From positions 14,280 through 25,137 of the forward strand of contig PCWJ01000031.1 in assembly GCA_002787295.1 (NCBI GenBank): a stretch of DNA of 10,858 bases, written 5' to 3'. Each line of letters opens with the position of its first letter. The first letter of the stretch is position 1. A program made the position numbers and the translations under genes. The notes under the pieces are model-generated. The model worked only from the letters and a program-made list of their open reading frames with translations. It did not search any database and was not told where the DNA came from. Positions 4,534 to 10,858 of this stretch are shown here, piece after piece. The DNA comes from Candidatus Nealsonbacteria bacterium CG11_big_fil_rev_8_21_14_0_20_37_68. Lineage in GTDB: Bacteria; Patescibacteriota; Minisyncoccia; Minisyncoccales; GCA-002782225.

Positions 4534-7128
4534 ATGGCGGAAATTTTTTGGCACAATTTATCAATAGAGGAGATAGCTAAATTACAAAGAACTAACTTAA
4601 AAGAGGGTTTATCAGAGGAAGAGGTTCAATCGCGGCAACGAGAATTTGGTAAAAATAAACTTCCAGAAGAAAAACCTCCTTCTAAATTGAGTCTATTTTT
4701 AGCTCAATTCAAGAGTATTTTGATTTTTATTTTAATTGTTGCTGGATTTTTTACCCTCATTTATCAAAAATACACCGATACTGTTGCTATTTTCCTTATT
4801 GTTTTAATAAATGCCACAATTGGTTTTTATCAAGAATACAGGGCTTCAAAGATTTTAGAGGAATTAAAAAAAATTATTAAAATTGAAGCCAGAATAACAA
4901 GGGAGGGAAATCAAAAAATTTTAGATTCAGAAGAACTTGTCCCTGGCGACATCATTGTTTTAACTGCCGGAGACAAGGTTCCGGCTGATGGAAGGGTTAT
5001 TGAAAGTCAAAATTTGAAACTCAATGAGATGGTTTTGACAGGGGAGTTTTTCTCTTCTTTAAAACATTCGGAGATTTTGCCAGAAGAGACAATTTTGGCT
5101 GACAGGGAAAACATGGTTTATATGGGAACAGTGGTTGAAGAAGGACAAGGAAAGGCAATAGTGACAGAAACTGGTTCAAATACTGAAATTGGAAAGATTG
5201 CCGGAATGATTAAGGAGAAGGAGAAAAGGACGCCTTTGCAAAGGAAAATAAGAAAATTGGGTTTTGAAATTGCCACCATCGTTGGAATTTTAGTCGCATT
5301 TATCTTTTTTGTTGGTTTGAATGTAGAAAAGGATATTTTTTTACTCTTTGAAACGGCGGTGGCAGTAGCTGTTGGAGCGATTCCAGAAGGATTACCAGTG
5401 GCAATAACTGTCATTTTGGCTTTAGGTGCCCAAAGAATTTTAAGAAAAAAAGGATTGGTGAGAAAATTGGCTTCAGTCGAGACATTGGGCTCAACGACAA
5501 TAATTTGTGCCGACAAAACCTTAACTTTAACCGAAGGGAGAATGGAAGTAGATGAGGTGATTGGCGACCGATTTTTGGCTCTAAAAGCGGCTGCTTTAAC
5601 TTCGGAAGCTTTTGTTGAAAATCCCCAAGACCCAAAAGAAAAATGGATTTTAAGAGGAAGACCAACTGAAAAGGCATTATTGAAAGCAGCTATTGAAATC
5701 GGAATTAATCAGAAAAAAGAATATGAAAAAAAGCAAATTGAAAAATTGCCCTTTAGCCCTAAAAATAAATTTGCTGCCGCTCTTTATAAAGAAGATAATA
5801 AAATGGTTCTTTATGTTTGTGGCGCTCCGGAAAAAATTTTAGAACTTTCTAATTTAACAGATGAAGAAAAAAGAGATTTAGAGAAAAGATTAAATGAATT
5901 AGCCGAAAAAGGCTTAAGAGTGGTCGCCTCCGCCTACCGCAAAATTAATCATAACGAGAACAGTTCTCGTTATGTTGAAAGTTTATGTCGAGGTTTAAAT
6001 TTTGTTGGTTTTATTACTTTAAAAGATCCAATTCGGCCAAAAGTAAAGGAGGCAATGGGAATTTGTCGCCAGGCCAAAATGAGACCAATTATTATCACTG
6101 GAGATCATAAATTAACTGCCAAGGCGGTGGCAGAGGAGCTTGGTTTTAAAATAGGTGAGGAAAATATTTTAGAAGGGAAAGAATTAGATAAATTATCAGA
6201 TGAAGAATTTGAAAAGATTTTACCTCAAATTCAAATTTATGCCAGGGTCGAACCCCGCCATAAAATGAGAATTGTTGAAGCCTGGCAAGAGAGAGGAGAG
6301 GTGGTGGCAATGACTGGCGATGGAGTAAATGACGCCCCGGCATTAAAAAAAGCCGATATTGGAGTGGCTTTAGGTTCCGGGACAGAGGTGGCAAAAGAGG
6401 CTTCCGATTTGGTCTTGTTGAATGACAGTTTTTCAGTGATTGAAGAGGCAATCAGGGAGGGGAGGAGAGTAATGGATAATGCCAGAAAGGCAATTTTGTT
6501 TATGTGTGCCGAATGCTTTTCAGAGATAATTTTGGTTTTTGGCGCTTTTCTTTTTGGCTTGCCATTACCAATTTTGCCAGTCCAAATTTTATGGCAAAAC
6601 CTAATTGAAGGAAGTCCCCAGGGAATGGCTTTTGCCTTTGAGCCAGAAGAAAAGGGAATAATGAAGAGAAAACCAGAAGATCCAAAACTTCCACTGATTA
6701 GCAGAGAAATAAAGTATTTAATTTTGTTTGGTGGAATTTTAGCTAATATTTTGCTTTTGTTAATTTTCTTTTTACTGTATAAATTTTCAAATTATGACAT
6801 CAGCCATTTAAGAACAATTTCTTTTGTGGGATTAGCCCTGGGTTCTTTTTTCTATCTTTATTCTTGTAAAAACTTTAGAAAAAACATCTGGGAATATGAT
6901 ATTTTCTCAAATAAAATTTTAAATTTAACCCTCCTTTTTGGCATTTTAATGATTTTAACCGCAGTCTATCTGCCAATCTTTCAAATTTTACTTCGCACTT
7001 ATCCTTTAAATCTCTTTGACTGGTCAATCCTTTTTGCCTTCGGCTTGGTAAATTTAGGATTATTCGAGCTCATTAAATATATTTTAAAAACAAAATCGAA
7101 GGCAACACCCTCTTTGTCGAAAAACTAG
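4534..7128 (+). CDS. P-type (HAD-IC) cation-transporting ATPase with altered signature motifs
   Basis: This 864-residue membrane pump has the P2-type layout. It has an N-terminal cation-ATPase domain (GLSEEE at 25-30), membrane helices 1-2 (about 57-101), the actuator domain (about 110-235), helices 3-4 with PEGLP (284-288), the phosphorylation and nucleotide domains, and helices 5-10 (about 650-855). The hinge motifs TGDHKLTA (522-529) and MTGDGVND (593-600) are intact, and the phosphorylated aspartate D327 is present. Three motifs deviate: the actuator TGES reads TGEF (169-172), DKTGTLT reads DKTLTLT (327-333), and KGAPE reads CGAPE (429-433). In helix 6 the SERCA-type NLVTDG reads NLIEGS (689-694), so the transported ion cannot be assigned; Ca2+-ATPase-like by overall similarity. 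It may have lowered or changed activity. The start at 4534 gives a full-length N-terminal domain. A perfect hairpin encodes residues 473-480. Confidence 0.9.
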   Translation: MAEIFWHNLSIEEIAKLQRTNLKEGLSEEEVQSRQREFGKNKLPEEKPPSKLSLFLAQFKSILIFILIVAGFFTLIYQKYTDTVAIFLIVLINATIGFYQEYRASKILEELKKIIKIEARITREGNQKILDSEELVPGDIIVLTAGDKVPADGRVIESQNLKLNEMVLTGEFFSSLKHSEILPEETILADRENMVYMGTVVEEGQGKAIVTETGSNTEIGKIAGMIKEKEKRTPLQRKIRKLGFEIATIVGILVAFIFFVGLNVEKDIFLLFETAVAVAVGAIPEGLPVAITVILALGAQRILRKKGLVRKLASVETLGSTTIICADKTLTLTEGRMEVDEVIGDRFLALKAAALTSEAFVENPQDPKEKWILRGRPTEKALLKAAIEIGINQKKEYEKKQIEKLPFSPKNKFAAALYKEDNKMVLYVCGAPEKILELSNLTDEEKRDLEKRLNELAEKGLRVVASAYRKINHNENSSRYVESLCRGLNFVGFITLKDPIRPKVKEAMGICRQAKMRPIIITGDHKLTAKAVAEELGFKIGEENILEGKELDKLSDEEFEKILPQIQIYARVEPRHKMRIVEAWQERGEVVAMTGDGVNDAPALKKADIGVALGSGTEVAKEASDLVLLNDSFSVIEEAIREGRRVMDNARKAILFMCAECFSEIILVFGAFLFGLPLPILPVQILWQNLIEGSPQGMAFAFEPEEKGIMKRKPEDPKLPLISREIKYLILFGGILANILLLLIFFLLYKFSNYDISHLRTISFVGLALGSFFYLYSCKNFRKNIWEYDIFSNKILNLTLLFGILMILTAVYLPIFQILLRTYPLNLFDWSILFAFGLVNLGLFELIKYILKTKSKATPSLSKN
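5950..5974 (+). repeat. Perfect hairpin inside the ATPase coding sequence
   Basis: Arms cataacgagaa (5950-5960) and ttctcgttatg (5964-5974) pair perfectly over 11 bases around loop cag. It lies in frame and encodes HNENSSRY (473-480) in the nucleotide-domain linker before the conserved LKDPIRPKV block, a region that varies in length in this family. The core CGAGAA-NNN-TTCTCG recurs in the hairpin after the exchanger gene (9250-9280). Confidence 0.7.
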
Positions 7129-7170
7129 AATAACAACATTAATAAGATTCTTTTTATTTGAAAAATCTTG

Positions 7171-7176
7171 TATAAT
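7171..7176 (+). promoter_or_regulatory. Consensus -10 element of the permease gene (leaderless)
   Basis: A perfect TATAAT ends seven bases before the ATG at 7183, placing the transcription start at the start codon. No Shine-Dalgarno is present. No good -35 is seen at 16-18 bases upstream (TTCTTT at 7148-7153 is the only candidate). Confidence 0.5.
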
Positions 7177-7182
7177 TAAGAA

Positions 7183-8292
7183 ATGAAAATTATTTATGCC
7201 ATTGCCACTCTTTCTGGCACGATTATTGGGGTTGGTCTTTTTTCTTTACCTTACATTACTTCTAAAGTCGGCTTTTGGGTAATACTCGGCTATTTTTTGG
7301 TTTTGGGAACTTTGGTCATCTTGGTGCATTTATTTTTTGGTGAGTTGGCCCTGAAAACTCCTGATTTTAAAAGATTGCCCGGCTTCGCTTCTTACTATTT
7401 GGGAAATTGGGGTGAGAGAATAGCTTTAATTTCAACAATTTTGGGAGTCTTTGGCGCAATTTTAGCTTATTTAATTGTTGGTGGAGAATTCTTGACTAAT
7501 TTACTTTCTCCGGTTTTTGGCGGAAACAATCTTTTATATACTCTTTTATATTTTTCCCTTGGCGCTAGTTTAATCTTTTTTGGGATCAAAGCAATTTCCA
7601 AAGTTGAATTCTGGGGTCTGATTTTATTTTTCGTTATTTTATTTTTAATATTTCTTAAAGGGAAATATCTCATAAACATCGAAAACTTATTTTTAATTAG
7701 AAATTGGGAATTAGGAATTAGAAATTGGTTCTTGCCTTACGGTCCCATCCTCTTTTCTCTCTGGGGAGCGAGTCTGATTCCCGAAGTGGAGGAAATGTTA
7801 AGAGAAAACAAAAAATTGTTGCCTAAAATAATTTTAATTTCCATTTTAATTCCAATTTTAGTTTATCTCTTTTTTATTTATTTAATTTTGGGAATTACCG
7901 GGCCCCAAACAACCGAATCAGCATTGAGTGGCCTTAGAAATTTTTTAGGAGATAGGATAGTTTCTTTAGCCCTTTTTTTCGGAGTTCTAACCACTTTTAC
8001 CTCCTTTATTGCCTTAGGACTGACCCTAAAAAAAGTTTTTTGGTATGATTTAAAAATAGAAAAGAATATAGCTTTCGCAATTACTTGTTTCATTCCTTTA
8101 ACTCTTTTTTTGATAGGGATAAAGCAGTTTATTCCAATCATCTCTTTTGTCGGAGCAACAATGCTTGGAATTGATGGAATTTTGATTTTGTTAATGTACC
8201 GCAAAATTAAACCGAAAAATTTTTTAGTTTATCCTTTGTTTTTAATCCTTTTTGGCGGAATCATTTATGAAATAATCTATTTTTTAAAGTAA
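7183..8292 (+). CDS. Amino-acid permease of the aromatic (HAAAP/Trp-Tyr permease-like) type
   Basis: The 369-residue integral membrane protein has about ten to eleven hydrophobic helices. The first carries GTIIGVGLFSLPY (12-24), the unwound-helix substrate motif of the LeuT-fold amino-acid transporters. Its overall character resembles the hydroxy/aromatic amino-acid permease family, which imports amino acids with protons. It is somewhat shorter than the roughly 400-residue relatives. Substrate cannot be read from the sequence. In a genome of reduced biosynthetic capacity such an importer would be expected. A 21-base duplication gives IRNWELG followed by IRNWFLP (172-185), in the loop between two helices. 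It is probably co-transcribed with the exchanger gene three bases downstream. Confidence 0.8.
   Translation: MKIIYAIATLSGTIIGVGLFSLPYITSKVGFWVILGYFLVLGTLVILVHLFFGELALKTPDFKRLPGFASYYLGNWGERIALISTILGVFGAILAYLIVGGEFLTNLLSPVFGGNNLLYTLLYFSLGASLIFFGIKAISKVEFWGLILFFVILFLIFLKGKYLINIENLFLIRNWELGIRNWFLPYGPILFSLWGASLIPEVEEMLRENKKLLPKIILISILIPILVYLFFIYLILGITGPQTTESALSGLRNFLGDRIVSLALFFGVLTTFTSFIALGLTLKKVFWYDLKIEKNIAFAITCFIPLTLFLIGIKQFIPIISFVGATMLGIDGILILLMYRKIKPKNFLVYPLFLILFGGIIYEIIYFLK
7695..7728 (+). repeat. In-frame 21-base-period repeat in the permease gene
   Basis: aattagaaattgg occurs at 7695-7707 and 7716-7728, a period of 21 bases or seven codons, so the protein reads IRNWELG then IRNWFLP. The interval is gaattagg, itself a partial copy. 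It appears to be a recent in-frame expansion in a loop. Confidence 0.75.
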
Positions 8293-8295
8293 ATT

Positions 8296-9252
8296 ATGTT
8301 TTGGCTTTATATTTTAATTTTTATTGGTTCTTTCGCTATACTTTTCTTCTCGAGCAATTTTTTAGTTGATGCTTTAACAAAAATATCTAAATTTATTGGC
8401 TGGAAGGAATTTGTGGTTTCCTTTTTTATTATGGCATTTGCCACCACCATTCCGAATTTTTTCGTTGGCATAATTTCCGCCCTAAATAAAGTTCCCCAAC
8501 TTGCTTTGAGCGATGTTGTCGGAACCAATATTGCTGACCTTACTTTGATTTTGGCTCTTGCTGCCTTAGTTTCTAAAAGGGGGCTTTCTGTTCCGAGCCG
8601 AACGGTTCAGGGAAGTTCTATCTTTACCATTGGAGTTGCCATCTTACCCTTAATTCTGATGTTGGACGGCAATCTTTCCAGGGCAGACGGAGTTATGTTA
8701 TTAATCGCCTTTATTATTTATCTCGTCTGGTTGTTTAATAAAGGAGAAAGATTCCGGAAAATCTATAATGGAATTCCAGATAAATTAGGCCGGAAGTTTT
8801 TTTTAAAAAATATATTTTTACTTATTTTTTCTATTATCTTATTACTGATATCTGCCCAGGGGATTGTTAAATCGGTCTTATTTTTCTCAGAATATTTTCA
8901 TTTACCCTTGACCTTGATTGGTATTTTAATTGTTGGGTTGGGCACCGCTCTCCCGGAAAGCTCCTTTACTTTACAGGCAGCGCGAAAAGGTCAGGATTGG
9001 ATGGTAGCGGGAAACGTTATGGGCTCAGTAATAATGACAACGACGCTTGTTTTGGGAATAGTAGTCTTAATTTCTCCAATTCAAGTTTCTAATTTATCGC
9101 CGTTTGTAATTGGAAGAATATTCTTGGCAATTTCGGCGATATTTTTCCTTATATTCATCCGAACCGGACGGAAAATCACCAGAAAAGAAGCTCTCTTTTT
9201 ACTCGGAATTTATCTTACCTTCGTCTTAGTTGAAATTTTAACCCAATTTTAA
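8296..9252 (+). CDS. CaCA-family cation exchanger (YrbG-like) with altered alpha-1 motif
   Basis: The 318-residue membrane protein has the two inverted alpha-repeats of sodium/calcium exchangers, each followed by hydrophobic helices, about ten helices in total. Alpha-2 is near canonical: GTALPES (216-222) and GNVMGS (239-244). Alpha-1 reads FATTIPNF (48-55), so the Glu that normally follows the proline and binds the cation is Asn54. The second halves also deviate: SDVVGTNIAD (72-81) in alpha-1 and GSVIMT in place of GSNI.N in alpha-2. Family membership is clear, but calcium as the substrate is not. The length equals that of YrbG and archaeal homologues. The ATG is three bases after the permease stop, which implies one operon with translational coupling; no ribosome site is seen. 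Confidence 0.85.
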   Translation: MFWLYILIFIGSFAILFFSSNFLVDALTKISKFIGWKEFVVSFFIMAFATTIPNFFVGIISALNKVPQLALSDVVGTNIADLTLILALAALVSKRGLSVPSRTVQGSSIFTIGVAILPLILMLDGNLSRADGVMLLIAFIIYLVWLFNKGERFRKIYNGIPDKLGRKFFLKNIFLLIFSIILLLISAQGIVKSVLFFSEYFHLPLTLIGILIVGLGTALPESSFTLQAARKGQDWMVAGNVMGSVIMTTTLVLGIVVLISPIQVSNLSPFVIGRIFLAISAIFFLIFIRTGRKITRKEALFLLGIYLTFVLVEILTQF

Positions 9253-9280
9253 CAGTCCGAGAAACGTTCTCGGACTGTTA
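9250..9280. repeat. Perfect 14-base-pair hairpin over the stop codon of the exchanger gene
   Basis: Arms taacagtccgagaa (9250-9263) and ttctcggactgtta (9267-9280) pair perfectly around loop acg; the TAA stop opens the left arm. There is no T-run immediately after, so termination would be inefficient; it may stabilise the 3' end. It shares the core CGAGAA-NNN-TTCTCG with the hairpin inside the ATPase gene. Confidence 0.75.
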
Positions 9281-9289
9281 TTAAACGGG

Positions 9290-9318
9290 TTGATTTTTTA
9301 ATCAGGCCATGATATTAT
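9290..9318 (+). promoter_or_regulatory. Candidate promoter of rmuC
   Basis: TTGATT (9290-9295, 4/6) and TATTAT (9313-9318, 5/6) are exactly 17 bases apart. Transcription would start near 9325. The first in-frame ATG (9317) would lie inside the -10 and could not be translated from this transcript, which favours the ATG at 9332. Confidence 0.5.
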
Positions 9319-9331
9319 GGAAAATAGTCCC

Positions 9332-10369
9332 ATGGAACAATTCATAAATCCGTTTTTAGTTTTAGTTTGTGTTGGTCTGACAATAGCGGTAATTCTTCTA
9401 TTACTCAAAAGAAAGCCCCAAAAAGAGGATTCTTCTTTAACTATTCTCCAGCAGCAGCTAAACCAAATTCATCAGGTTCTGGATGATAGGTTGTCTGAGT
9501 CAACCAAAGTTATACAGACACAATTTGGTCAGAGTGCCAAAATTATCCAAGACGTGACTGAAAAATTAACCAGACTTGACGAGACGAACAAACAGGTAAT
9601 TAGTTTTACCGAACAATTACAATCGTTAGAAAACATTTTGCAAAACCCCAAACAGCGAGGTGTTCTGGGGGAGTATTATTTAGAAGAGCTATTAAAGAAT
9701 GTTTTTAGCCCCAATCAGTATCAGATGCAGTATGAGTTTAAAGACGGCCAGGTGGTTGATGCAGTGATATTTTTAAGGGATAAAATTATTCCCATCGATT
9801 CAAAATTTTCTTTAGAAACTTATAATAGAATCATCGAAGAGCAAGATAGCGACAAAAAAGAACAATTAGAGAAAATATTCAAACAGGACTTAAAAAATCG
9901 AATCGACGAAACGTCTAAATATATCAAGCCCGCAGAAAAAACTTTAGATTTTGCCTTTATGTTTATTCCATCCGAAGCTATTTATTATGATTTGTTGGTT
10001 AATAAAATTGGGGCGGTAAAAAGCAATACCAGAGACTTAATTGATTATGCGGTAAGAGAAAAACACGTTCATATAGTTTCTCCGACTTCCTTTTATGCTT
10101 ATTTACAAACAATTTTACAGGGCTTGCGGGCTATGCAGATTGAAGAGTCGGCTAAAGAAATTCGAAAAAGGGTAGAGACGCTGGGACGGCATTTGATTGG
10201 TTATGAAAATTGTTTACAAAAACTCGGAAATAATCTAAGTACGGTTGTAAATAGTTATAATAACACCTATCAGGAATTTGGTAAGATTGATAAAGATGTA
10301 GCAAAAATTACTCAAAAACAATCTAAAATAGAAATTAAGCGGTTAGAAAAACCATCTTCCGAAGAATAA
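9332..10369 (+). CDS. rmuC: RmuC family protein (putative DNA recombination/limiting protein)
   Basis: RmuC limits inversion and rearrangement of short repeats in E. coli and contains a nuclease-like fold; its biochemical role is not settled. From the start chosen here the protein has 345 residues: one transmembrane anchor (about 6-25), a coiled coil (about 33-105), then the RmuC domain with RGVLGE (109-114), PIDSKF (154-159), FMFIPSE (209-215) and a C-terminal coiled region. It is typical in layout though shorter than E. coli RmuC. An ATG five codons earlier (9317) is in the same frame but overlaps the likely -10 element, so I place the start at 9332, seven or so bases after the predicted transcript start. 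If the promoter is wrong, 9317 would be the start. rplU follows after six bases, probably co-transcribed. Confidence 0.88.
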   Translation: MEQFINPFLVLVCVGLTIAVILLLLKRKPQKEDSSLTILQQQLNQIHQVLDDRLSESTKVIQTQFGQSAKIIQDVTEKLTRLDETNKQVISFTEQLQSLENILQNPKQRGVLGEYYLEELLKNVFSPNQYQMQYEFKDGQVVDAVIFLRDKIIPIDSKFSLETYNRIIEEQDSDKKEQLEKIFKQDLKNRIDETSKYIKPAEKTLDFAFMFIPSEAIYYDLLVNKIGAVKSNTRDLIDYAVREKHVHIVSPTSFYAYLQTILQGLRAMQIEESAKEIRKRVETLGRHLIGYENCLQKLGNNLSTVVNSYNNTYQEFGKIDKDVAKITQKQSKIEIKRLEKPSSEE

Positions 10370-10375
10370 AAATAC

Positions 10376-10690
10376 ATGTTAGCCGTTGTTAAAACCGGAG
10401 GCAAACAATACATTGTTTCTCCGGGGCAAAAAATAAAAATTGAGAAAGTTGAAAAAAAAGAAGGGGAAGAGATAACCTTCTCGGAAGTTTTGCTTTTGCA
10501 AAAAGGGAAAACCTTAGAAATTGGTACCCCTTTAGTTGGGGCCGCAAAAGTGGTTGGAAAAGTTTTAAAGCAGGGGAAGCAGAAGAAAGTAATTATTTTT
10601 AAATACAAACCAAAAAAACGCTACAAAATAAAAAAGGGTCATCGTCAACCCTTTACCGAAGTAGAAATCTTGAAAATTTCTAATATCTAA
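10376..10690 (+). CDS. rplU: Ribosomal protein bL21
   Basis: This is the 50S subunit protein that binds 23S rRNA. The 104 residues match the family length. The N-terminus MLAVVKTGGKQY corresponds to the usual MYAVI.TGGKQY start, and the C-terminal signature KYKPKKRYKIKKGHR (77-91) followed by PFTEVEI is diagnostic. It lies six bases after rmuC. In most bacteria rpmA (bL27) follows rplU at once; here the next gene is recR on the opposite strand, with only four bases between the two stop codons. The terminator for this transcript lies inside recR. No strong ribosome site precedes the ATG. Confidence 0.95.
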   Translation: MLAVVKTGGKQYIVSPGQKIKIEKVEKKEGEEITFSEVLLLQKGKTLEIGTPLVGAAKVVGKVLKQGKQKKVIIFKYKPKKRYKIKKGHRQPFTEVEILKISNI

Positions 10691-10694
10691 TTAG

Positions 10695-10858
10695 TCATTT
10701 TCTACCCTCGAGGGCAGAAGAGAGAGTTTCCTCGTCGGCGTATTCGAGTTCTCCTCCGACTGGCAAACCCCGGCCAAGCCGGGTTATTTTTTTACCAAAA
10801 GATTTTAATATTCTTTCAAGATAGAGAGCCGTTGTTTCTCCTTCGGTCGTGGGATTTA
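10695..10858 (-). CDS. recR: RecR recombination mediator, C-terminal 53 residues (partial)
   Basis: The gene runs off the right edge of the window, so only the last 53 codons and the TGA are seen. The fragment starts NPTTEGETTALYLERIL, the end of the Toprim domain, and continues with LGRGLPVGGELEYAD and TLSSALEGRK, which match the conserved RecR tail (G.PvGgELE..D..TL..A..gR). RecR acts with RecO and RecF in loading RecA at single-strand gaps. The TGA directly after the conserved GRK shows that UGA is read as stop in this organism. The gene converges on rplU. Confidence 0.93.
   Translation of the reverse strand, partial: NPTTEGETTALYLERILKSFGKKITRLGRGLPVGGELEYADEETLSSALEGRK
10766..10793 (+). 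terminator. Intrinsic terminator of rmuC-rplU, located inside recR
   Basis: On the + strand, aaccccggc (10766-10774) pairs with gccgggtt (10778-10785) with one bulged C around loop caa, followed by a and seven T (10787-10793). It lies 76 bases past the rplU stop, within the recR codons for KKITRLGRG. It works for the + strand only: read from the - strand, the hairpin has no T-run after it. Confidence 0.75.

Noticed and set aside
5118..5677. Overlapping - strand ORFs within the ATPase gene
   Set aside because: They are antisense shadows of a long conserved coding region; the same applies to the other - strand ORFs under ftsI, the permease and the exchanger.
7141..7182. Terminator after the ATPase gene
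   Set aside because: Only a six-base AT stem (aagatt/aatctt) can form and it overlaps the permease -10; no GC-rich stem or proper T-run.
10695..10697. Alternative genetic code with UGA read as glycine (as in Gracilibacteria and SR1)
   Set aside because: recR ends at TGA directly after its conserved GRK tail, and no long gene here contains an in-frame TGA.

Overview
The window is AT-rich and gene-dense, with small intergenic gaps and the standard stop codons (TAA, TAG and TGA are all used as stops). The gene content suggests a bacterium of the Candidate Phyla Radiation (Patescibacteria), most likely a parcubacterium. The pointers are a short PaaX/Cas2-like regulator of the kind common in that group, a shortened MurF-like ligase beside a class B penicillin-binding protein, a tRNA gene without an encoded CCA end, and promoters placed so close to start codons that several mRNAs look leaderless. 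The lineage is an inference; no 16S rRNA gene is present.

Left part (1-2993): a run of three back-to-back hairpins, then an FtsI-type D,D-transpeptidase with a complete catalytic triad, then a MurF-like protein whose ATP-binding loop is degenerate. Together they look like the remnant of a division/cell-wall cluster. Middle part (2994-4533): an RNA-rich, non-standard stretch. It holds a tiny ORF, a very strong terminator-like hairpin, a 57-residue zinc-ribbon gene starting at GTG, a terminator, a tRNA-Glu (CUC) with its own promoter and terminator, and a PaaX/Cas2-like gene. That last gene is bracketed by two copies of a long palindrome with the core ACCATGGT; the upstream copy lies between the -35 and -10 elements of the gene's probable promoter. 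The downstream copy is followed by a purine tract and a terminator and could drive a small RNA.

Right part (4534-9280): membrane transport. A P-type ATPase with altered signature motifs is followed by an amino-acid permease of the aromatic (HAAAP-like) type and a YrbG-like cation exchanger; the last two are separated by 3 bases and are probably one operon. The window ends with rmuC and rplU (ribosomal protein bL21) on the + strand, converging on the 3' end of recR on the - strand. The rplU terminator lies inside the recR coding region.

The best candidate for something undescribed is the PaaX/Cas2-like gene with its paired palindromes. Next come the family of perfect short-loop hairpins (one is inside the ATPase coding sequence and shares its core with one after the exchanger gene) and the three proteins whose key catalytic or ion-binding residues are changed (MurF-like, P-type ATPase, exchanger).
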